Source of the DNA: Zoogloeaceae bacterium
GTDB taxonomy: Bacteria > Pseudomonadota > Gammaproteobacteria > Burkholderiales > Rhodocyclaceae
DNA length: 19,699 nt
Direction: 5' to 3'
Assembly: GCA_031259605.1 (NCBI GenBank)
Contig: JAIRLE010000007.1
Coordinates: 1-19,699, forward strand
A program made the position numbers and the translations under genes. The notes under the pieces are model-generated. The model made no database searches and was not told where the DNA came from. It saw nothing but the letters and a program-made list of their open reading frames with translations. This document shows positions 14,452-19,699 of this stretch, piece after piece (within the stretch, counting starts at the first letter, position 1; each line of letters begins with the position of its first letter).

Positions 14452-15987
14452 GTGAGCGCATCCGTCACGCCTGCTGACGCGCCCGTCCATCTGCCGCCGC
14501 TCGAAGGCGGCGCGCGCGTTCTGGCGACCCTGGCGCTGGCGCTGGCGACATTGATGAACGTGCTCGACACCACCATCGCCAATGTCTCCATCCCCACCAT
14601 CGCCGGCGACATCGGCGTTTCCGCCAGTCAAGGCACCTGGGTCATCACTTCGTTCGCGGTCGCCAACGCCATTTCCGTGCCGCTTTCCGGCTGGCTGGCG
14701 CAGCGGTTCGGGCAGGTGCGGGTGTTCGTCGTCTCGACGCTGCTCTTCGTCCTCGCCTCGTGGCTGTGCGGTCTGGCGCAAAGCCTGGAAATGCTGGTGG
14801 CCTTTCGCGTGTTGCAAGGACTGGTGGCGGGGCCGATGATTCCGCTCTCGCAATCGCTGCTTCTGCAATCCTACCCCGCCGCCAAGAGCGGCACGGCGCT
14901 GGCGATCTGGGCGATGACCACCACGGTCGCGCCGGTGATCGGCCCCATTCTGGGCGGCTGGATTTCCGACAACATGAGTTGGGGCTGGATTTTCTACATC
15001 AACATCCCCACTGGCCTCGTGGCGGCGGGGATAAGCTGGATGCTTCTGAAACACCGCGAACTGCCCACCGCGCGCCTGCCCGTCGATGCCGTGGGTCTGG
15101 CGCTCCTCGTCCTCTGGGTAGGCGCGATGCAGTTGATGCTCGACCGCGGCAAGGAACTGGACTGGTTCGGCTCACCCGTCATCGTGACCCTGGCGATTGT
15201 CGCCGTCGTGGGGTTTTGTTTTTTCCTCGTCTGGGAACTGACCGAAAAGCATCCGATTGTCGATCTGAACCTTTTCAGGCTTCGGAGTTTCACCGTCGGC
15301 ACGCTTGCCCTGGCGCTGGGCTATGGCGTCTTTTTCGCCAACATCCTCATCCTGCCCCTGTGGATGCAGCAATACCTGGGCTACACCGCGACCTGGGCGG
15401 GGCTGGCCACCGCGCCGATCGGCATTCTGGCGATTATCTTCATGCCGCTGGTGGGCAAATCCATGGGGCGCGTCGATCCGCGCGGCATCGTCATCGTCGG
15501 TTTCGCGGTCTTCGCGTTGGCTTCCTTCTTGCGCGCCGGGTTTCATACCGGAGTGACGTTTTGGGATGTGGTCTGGCCGCAGTTCATCCAGGGCATCGCC
15601 ATCGCCGGATTTTTCGTGCCCTTGTCGGCCATCGTGCTCTCCGGCCTGCATCCGTCGCGAATTGCCGCCGCTTCGGGCTTATCCAATTTCGCCCGCATTA
15701 CCGCTGGTGCCTTCGGCGCGTCGATTTCCGTCACCCTCTGGGAAAACCGCGCCGCCCTGCACCACGCGCAACTTGCCGAATCCATCACTCCCTACCGCCC
15801 AGCTGCGCAAATGACGCTGGAGGGTTTGCGGCAACAGGGTCTCGATGAACAACAGGCGCTCTTTTTCCTCAACCGCGCCATCGACACCGAAGCCGCCACC
15901 TTGTCCGCCGTGGAATTCTTCTGGGCCTCCGGCATCGTCTTTTTATTGCTGATCGCGCTCATCGGCTTCGCGCGGCGGGGGAAGTAA
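14452..15987 (+). CDS. EmrB-like MFS drug exporter, DHA2 family (14 membrane segments)
   Basis: This proton-driven inner-membrane exporter is the partner of the preceding EmrA-like adaptor. Its 511 residues are largely hydrophobic and fit the 14-segment DHA2 pattern. Visible motifs include LDTTIANVSIPTIAGDIG in segment 1 with the DHA2 Asp, motif A GWLAQRFGQVR after segment 2, and motif C around APVIGPILGGWISDNMSWGW in segment 5. The start is GTG, 3 bases after the emrA-like stop, so the two are translated together. The substrate is not readable from sequence; relatives export uncouplers, antibiotics, bile salts or fatty acids. No T-rich terminator follows on the plus strand. Confidence 0.93.
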   Translation: MSASVTPADAPVHLPPLEGGARVLATLALALATLMNVLDTTIANVSIPTIAGDIGVSASQGTWVITSFAVANAISVPLSGWLAQRFGQVRVFVVSTLLFVLASWLCGLAQSLEMLVAFRVLQGLVAGPMIPLSQSLLLQSYPAAKSGTALAIWAMTTTVAPVIGPILGGWISDNMSWGWIFYINIPTGLVAAGISWMLLKHRELPTARLPVDAVGLALLVLWVGAMQLMLDRGKELDWFGSPVIVTLAIVAVVGFCFFLVWELTEKHPIVDLNLFRLRSFTVGTLALALGYGVFFANILILPLWMQQYLGYTATWAGLATAPIGILAIIFMPLVGKSMGRVDPRGIVIVGFAVFALASFLRAGFHTGVTFWDVVWPQFIQGIAIAGFFVPLSAIVLSGLHPSRIAAASGLSNFARITAGAFGASISVTLWENRAALHHAQLAESITPYRPAAQMTLEGLRQQGLDEQQALFFLNRAIDTEAATLSAVEFFWASGIVFLLLIALIGFARRGK

Positions 15988-15997
15988 AGGGCACGAC

Positions 15998-16031
15998 GCC
16001 AAAAATCAGCGTCAGCCCTTCAGGACTGCCG
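15998..16031 (-). repeat. Repeat family 2, copy 2; probable terminator of the minus-strand operon
   Basis: Read on the minus strand, the unit has a stem close to CGGCAGTCC/GGGCTGACG around TGAA, then CTGATTTTTGGC, with four differences from copy 1 at 13057. The T run follows the stem on the minus strand, about 200 bases after the DUF3108 stop, so it could end that operon's transcript. It begins 10 bases after the emrB-like stop. The rest of the gap to 16228 shows nothing recognisable. Confidence 0.7.
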
Positions 16032-16227
16032 CTCCAACGTCATCGGGAAGGTGGTTCTCTCCCCCTCGAGAATGGTTATGTGTTGGGTTTCGTGTGATCA
16101 TATCCCCTGGTGTAGCTGGCCTTTGTTTCGCGCCAAGACATTTTGCGATCCTTCCTGGACAAGAAGCGGGATCGGCTGTCCGGGCTTCCCGGGAGAGGCG
16201 CGGGAGAGCGTAGCAACGCCGCAACCA

Positions 16228-17271
16228 TCATTCACGGTCTTTCATCTTCTGTTCCCTGTCTTCCGGAGCATCTTCCGGCTCGATAAGGATTTCGCTGGCG
16301 GCCTGTTCGTAATGGTCGCCGTTCTTGTCGGTGAAGTGCAGGCGCACCGGCAGCATCAGGTAATCCTGCGCCAGCCAGATGTCCGTGCTGCTCTTGTCCG
16401 CGGCTTGCACATGCAGGGTATGGAAGCGCCCGGCGGGCAATTCCAGGGTTTCCGCGCCGATGACGGCAAACTGGATGTGTTCGTATTTCTTGTGGGTCGC
16501 CAGCCAGAAATCCAGTGTGCTGCGCGTACCGGCGGCGATGCTGCCGGGCAGTACGTTGTAGGCGAACTGATATTGCAGGCTGAGAAAATCATGGCTGTTC
16601 GCGCGCATCTCGACAGGCGGACGCTGCGGGATGCGCACCAGTTGCGCCGCATGGTCGAATTCCACGCGCTCCGGTGCGTCCTTGTTGCGGGTCTGCTGGT
16701 AGTATTCGGGCTGAAGCCCATGCGTGCCGATGCTGCCCACGCTTTCCGAAACGACGGCGACCGGATAAAAAAGAGCGGACAGCCCCGTGGTGCGCAACAG
16801 GGAAGCAAGACGATAGCGGCCTTCCACGATTTCCCAGCGCAGTTCGGCGCGTCCAATCTCGAACCCTTGCGTACCGCGATAAACAAGGTAGCGCACTTCG
16901 CCGCGCGCTGGGAAAAAGTCGATATTGCCGTCTTCTCCGGATGGCGCTTCCTCCTGGGCTTCCGGCACGAAAGACGGCGCTCCCGCGGCATCCTCCGGCA
17001 ACAACGCTTCTGCCCCTGACGCGGGCGGCGCTTCTTCGGTCGGAGGCAAGGCGGCGATGGCCTGATCGGGCGCGGCGGGCGGAACAGACGGAGTTGCGGC
17101 AGGGGGCGGCGCGGGCGCGAGCGCAGCCTTGAGACGCATCGGCTGCGGCAGTGGCGCGGCACTTCGCCAGTCCCAGCGTAGCGGAAAAAAAATCGCCAGA
17201 TGCAACAGGCAGGAAAGCGCCAGCGCAATATTCAGTTCGCGCCGGGGGAAGAACCGCGCAAAAAATGGCAT
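16228..17271 (-). CDS. DUF3108 domain-containing protein, membrane-anchored
   Basis: This 347-residue protein of unknown function belongs to a family often found beside purN in betaproteobacteria. A short N-terminus (MPFFARFFPRREL) and a single hydrophobic segment (about 14-32, ALALSCLLHLAIFFPL) anchor it in the inner membrane. A Pro/Ala/Glu-rich linker (about 38-112) resembles the spacer of TonB-like proteins. The periplasmic DUF3108 domain follows, from about residue 115 (FFPARGEVRYLVYRG) to near the end. The last residues are highly charged. The ATG at 17271, 11 bases after the purN stop, was preferred to an in-frame TTG at 17295 that overlaps purN. It is the last gene of the dedA-purN operon. 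Confidence 0.88.
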   Translation of the reverse strand: MPFFARFFPRRELNIALALSCLLHLAIFFPLRWDWRSAAPLPQPMRLKAALAPAPPPAATPSVPPAAPDQAIAALPPTEEAPPASGAEALLPEDAAGAPSFVPEAQEEAPSGEDGNIDFFPARGEVRYLVYRGTQGFEIGRAELRWEIVEGRYRLASLLRTTGLSALFYPVAVVSESVGSIGTHGLQPEYYQQTRNKDAPERVEFDHAAQLVRIPQRPPVEMRANSHDFLSLQYQFAYNVLPGSIAAGTRSTLDFWLATHKKYEHIQFAVIGAETLELPAGRFHTLHVQAADKSSTDIWLAQDYLMLPVRLHFTDKNGDHYEQAASEILIEPEDAPEDREQKMKDRE

Positions 17272-17282
17272 GGATGGCAAGG

Positions 17283-17930
17283 CTAGACGAAGCAAGGCGC
17301 GTACAGGGCGTCTTCCTGTTGCCGCCCCCGCGCCTCAACCCGCTGGCCAGTGATGCGCAACCGGCCTTCCACGAACCAGCGCACGGCAAGCGGATAGATA
17401 CGATGCTCTTCCCTCAGTACCCGCGCCGCCAGCGTCTCTTCATCGTCCCCGTCAAGCACCGGCACGGCGGCTTGCAGGATGATGGGGCCGTGGTCGAGCG
17501 CGGGCGTGACGAAATGCACCGTGCAGCCATGCAGGCGTACCCCCGCTTCCAGCGCGCGCCGGTGGGTATGCAAACCGGGAAAGGCGGGCAGCAGGGAAGG
17601 ATGGATGTTCATCAACCTGCCCGCGTAGCGGCGCGTGAATCCGGCCGAAAGAATCCGCATGAACCCGGCCAGCAGCAGCAGATCCGGCTGGTGCCGGTCA
17701 ATGGCGGCGATGAGCGCCGCGTCAAAACTTTCCCGATCCGGATGATTTTCGTGATCGACGACGAACGCGGGAATATTGGCGGCGGCGGCGTGGGCAAGCC
17801 CCTGGGCGTTAGCGCGGTTGGCGAATATGGCGACGACTTGCGCCTGGGCGAGTTCGCCCTGCCGTTCGGCGCGGATGAGACGTTCCATATTGCTGCCGCG
17901 CCCGGAAATCAGGATAACGATGCGTTTCAT
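17283..17930 (-). CDS. purN: Phosphoribosylglycinamide formyltransferase PurN
   Basis: PurN transfers a formyl group from 10-formyltetrahydrofolate to GAR in purine synthesis. The 215-residue protein has the N-terminal phosphate loop SGRGSN (9-14) and the catalytic triad N108, H110 (MNIHPSLLPAFPG) and D146 (ALDHGP), each two residues later than in E. coli. The ATG overlaps the stop of the upstream lipoprotein gene (ATGA), so translation is coupled. No purM is next to it, unlike the common purMN arrangement; it sits instead inside an envelope-protein operon. Confidence 0.96.
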   Translation of the reverse strand: MKRIVILISGRGSNMERLIRAERQGELAQAQVVAIFANRANAQGLAHAAAANIPAFVVDHENHPDRESFDAALIAAIDRHQPDLLLLAGFMRILSAGFTRRYAGRLMNIHPSLLPAFPGLHTHRRALEAGVRLHGCTVHFVTPALDHGPIILQAAVPVLDGDDEETLAARVLREEHRIYPLAVRWFVEGRLRITGQRVEARGRQQEDALYAPCFV

Positions 17931-18646
17931 TTCAACAGGCCTACCGGCAGAAAAATCGAAGTGGCGAGCGAGTGGGTGACGCGGGTAATGGCGCGCCCGG
18001 TTTTGTCCGCCAGGATGTTGGCGACGTAATCCAGGAGCACGATGACGCCACCGAATTCCCGCTCGAAGGAAAGATTCTGCCGCGCGCCTTCCATCTCATT
18101 GGAATAAATGAGTGGCTTGCCCGCCGCATCCTGCGTGGCGGCGAGCTTCCAGACGGCGATCTCCATGTTGCGCGCGCAGTTGTAGAACTTCTGCGCGTCC
18201 AGCGAATCGAGCATGAAGAATTCGTCCTTGTGTTCGTAGGCGGCGTCCGTCATGGTCAATAGCCCGTACATCAGCGCCGCCACCCGATCGCCCGCATAAT
18301 CGGGATCGAACGCCTGCAAGGCCGCCACGCCTTCCGTCTGTCCGGCAAGCGGCGCGGGCGCGATCTCCCGGTAACGCAAGAGCGCGGCCAGCGCCGCCTC
18401 GCGTCCGGCATGTCGCGCTTTTTGCCACTCACGCGGATTGCGCCGGTAAAGTTTATCCGCAATGCGTTCGAGCGCCGCCATGACGAGTTCACGGCTCAGG
18501 TCTACCACCCGGTCAATGTCGGATTTGACCAGATACTTCGGATTGAAGAGCGTCGCTTCCTGCCCATCCGTCCCGCGCCGGGTAGTACAGGCGGCAGGCA
18601 AAAGCATGCAGGCGGCGACAATGAGGCGTCGCCGGGTCAGGGACAC
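17927..18646 (-). CDS. Putative lipoprotein of unknown function
   Basis: The 239-residue product starts with a lipoprotein-like leader (VSLTRRRLIVAACMLLPAACTT): a triple Arg, a hydrophobic run, and a probable lipidated Cys20 (LPAAC) with Cys13 as an alternative. The mature part is mostly helical, with conserved-looking segments LFNPKYLVKSDIDRVVDLS, DAQKFYNCARNMEIAVWKLA and FEREFGGVIVLLDYVANILADK, and a hydrophobic C-terminus. No family was recognised. The GTG start at 18646 overlaps the dedA stop by 10 bases and the stop overlaps the purN ATG, so it is coupled on both sides. Longer reading frames upstream lie antiframe inside dedA and were rejected. Confidence 0.8.
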   Translation of the reverse strand: MSLTRRRLIVAACMLLPAACTTRRGTDGQEATLFNPKYLVKSDIDRVVDLSRELVMAALERIADKLYRRNPREWQKARHAGREAALAALLRYREIAPAPLAGQTEGVAALQAFDPDYAGDRVAALMYGLLTMTDAAYEHKDEFFMLDSLDAQKFYNCARNMEIAVWKLAATQDAAGKPLIYSNEMEGARQNLSFEREFGGVIVLLDYVANILADKTGRAITRVTHSLATSIFLPVGLLK

Positions 18647-19290
18647 GCTTTTCTCCGCCGCCACAAGCGCAATATCCAGGCAAACAGCGCGGGCAACAAG
18701 GAAAGAAGGATGATGCCCAGAATCAGCAGGGAAAGATTTTCCCGCACCCACGCCAGATTGCCGAACCAGTACCCGGCCAGGCAGAGCGTGAACACCCAGG
18801 AGATCGCGCCAAAAAGATTGAAAAAGAAAAACCGCCCATAATGCATGGCACCCACTCCGGCGACAAACGGCACGAAGGTGCGAAACAACGGCAGGAAGCG
18901 GGAAATGATCAGCGCCTTGCCGCCATGCCGCGCATAAAACGCCCGCGTCTTCAGGAGCGCCGCCGGGTTCAGGAAACGGGCATTCTCCCGCTTGAACACA
19001 CCCGGCCCAAGATAACGGCCTATCTGATAATTCGTCATGTTGCCCAACACCGCAGCGGCGGACAACAGCCCCAGCAACAGACCAAGCTGCATCTCCCCCA
19101 GCGCGGCAATCGCCCCGGCGACAAAGAGCAGGGAATCGCCTGGCAAGAACGGCATCACCACCAACCCCGTTTCCGCAAAGATGATGATAAACAAAATGGC
19201 ATAAATCCATATCCCGTACTGCGCCGTCAACAGCGTCAGATACTTGTCCAGATGCAGGATGATGTCGGCAAGCGTACCCAGAAATTCCAT
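18637..19290 (-). CDS. DedA-family (SNARE-associated) membrane protein
   Basis: DedA proteins are inner-membrane proteins needed for membrane-potential and envelope homeostasis; recent work links the family to lipid-carrier flipping. The 217 residues carry the family signature: E40 and D52 in FAETGLVVMPFLPGDSLLF and R131/R137 in SRFLPLFRTFVPFVAG, one residue later than the essential residues reported for E. coli YqjA. Further hydrophobic segments lie near 70-90, 155-180 and 187-208. The C-terminus is basic (RLWRRRKACP). The ATG at 19290 fits the family N-terminus; 58 extra upstream codons have no family character. It is the first gene of the operon. TATACT at 19329-19324 may be its -10. Confidence 0.92.
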   Translation of the reverse strand: MEFLGTLADIILHLDKYLTLLTAQYGIWIYAILFIIIFAETGLVVMPFLPGDSLLFVAGAIAALGEMQLGLLLGLLSAAAVLGNMTNYQIGRYLGPGVFKRENARFLNPAALLKTRAFYARHGGKALIISRFLPLFRTFVPFVAGVGAMHYGRFFFFNLFGAISWVFTLCLAGYWFGNLAWVRENLSLLILGIILLSLLPALFAWILRLWRRRKACP

Positions 19291-19585
19291 AGATCGAAGA
19301 ATCCGGCAATCACGAAAGCCATAAGTATAGCCCTTGCGCGTCCTTGCGGGCGGTACCCGAATTGAGACATGCTCCCGCCGCGCCGCTGCGCGAAAATGAC
19401 GAAAAAAGCCTTCGCCGCCAGAGGGACACGCCTGACGCCCGTCGCGCAACCCCGCCCGGCTCACGTCCGCGTGTTTGCGAATTGAATGCAGGGGTTTACC
19501 TCAAAAATCTATTATCATGCGCCCATTCGAAGACGCCGCACAAAGTGCGCGGCGAATGATTCCTGACGATGCGCCCTGAACAAAC

Positions 19586-19699
19586 ATGACAACATTTTCC
19601 ATCCGGACCTTCCATACGCCGAGATTTTCGCGGATTGGCGACGCGGCGCTGTTGACAAGCGTAATCCTGGCGGGAACGGTCTTCCCGCGCCTGATGCTG
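19586..19699 (+). CDS. Start of an unidentified gene, cut by the window edge
   Basis: An ATG at 19586 opens a frame of 38 codons that runs off the right edge without a stop. The residues (MTTFSIRTFHTPRFSR, then a hydrophobic stretch DAALLTSVILAGTVFP) suggest an N-terminal membrane segment or signal anchor. TATTAT at 19510-19515 could be its -10, but the only -35-like hexamer (TTGAAT, 19482-19487) is too far away at 22 bases. A small imperfect hairpin lies in the leader near 19534-19554. Function cannot be assigned. Confidence 0.45.
   Translation, partial: MTTFSIRTFHTPRFSRIGDAALLTSVILAGTVFPRLML

Noticed and set aside
16012..16224. 70-codon minus-strand frame between the DUF3108 and emrB-like genes
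   Set aside because: It ends inside the repeat family 2 hairpin, has no recognised motif and no ribosome site.

Overview
The window looks like chromosomal DNA of a GC-rich betaproteobacterium, possibly of the Rhodocyclales or a nearby group. The evidence is the gene set and layout: a DUF4124 protein joined to ntrB-ntrC, map overlapping glnD, purN next to a DUF3108 protein, and a type III (CoaX) pantothenate kinase next to a short BirA. The lineage is inferred from these gene neighbourhoods, not from a marker gene. No rRNA, tRNA, CRISPR array, prophage or complete mobile element was seen.

Layout. (1) 1-342: the broken 3' end of an IS5-type transposase and the probable end of that element. (2) 400-4958, minus strand: a tightly coupled operon, DUF4124 protein > ntrB > ntrC > birA > coaX, with start/stop overlaps at each junction after ntrB. 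(3) 4962-5300: a divergent intergenic region with hairpins and the first copy of a 42-bp dispersed repeat. (4) 5301-7217, plus strand: queF, a GuaD-type deaminase and a TatD-family hydrolase whose 3' end runs into the convergent glnD. (5) 7197-10585, minus strand: map > glnD, overlapping by 4 bp. (6) 10780-11493, plus strand: a TetR/AcrR regulator. (7) 11494-13218: an accessory-looking stretch holding a secreted protein with FG-GAP-like calcium loops, visibly less GC-rich than its neighbours and flanked by two direct copies of the dispersed repeat. (8) 13219-15987, plus strand: an EmrA/EmrB-type efflux pair behind a good sigma70-like promoter that overlaps a perfect palindrome, flanked on both sides by inverted copies of a second, hairpin-forming repeat. 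(9) 16228-19290, minus strand: a four-gene operon dedA > lipoprotein of unknown function > purN > DUF3108 protein. (10) 19586 to the right edge, plus strand: the start of an unidentified gene.

How the parts work together. GlnD (the nitrogen sensor acting on PII) and NtrB/NtrC (the sigma54 response pair read by PII) lie within 10 kb, so much of the nitrogen-signalling cascade is encoded here, although glnB and glnA are not in the window. Cofactor genes (birA, coaX) share the ntrBC transcript. The efflux pair probably exports drugs or other toxic compounds, and the nearby TetR protein is a candidate, unproven regulator.

Most of the window is ordinary core genome. The observations most worth following are the two small dispersed repeat families, the palindrome at the efflux promoter, the repeat-flanked secreted-protein gene, and the uncharacterised lipoprotein coupled to dedA and purN.
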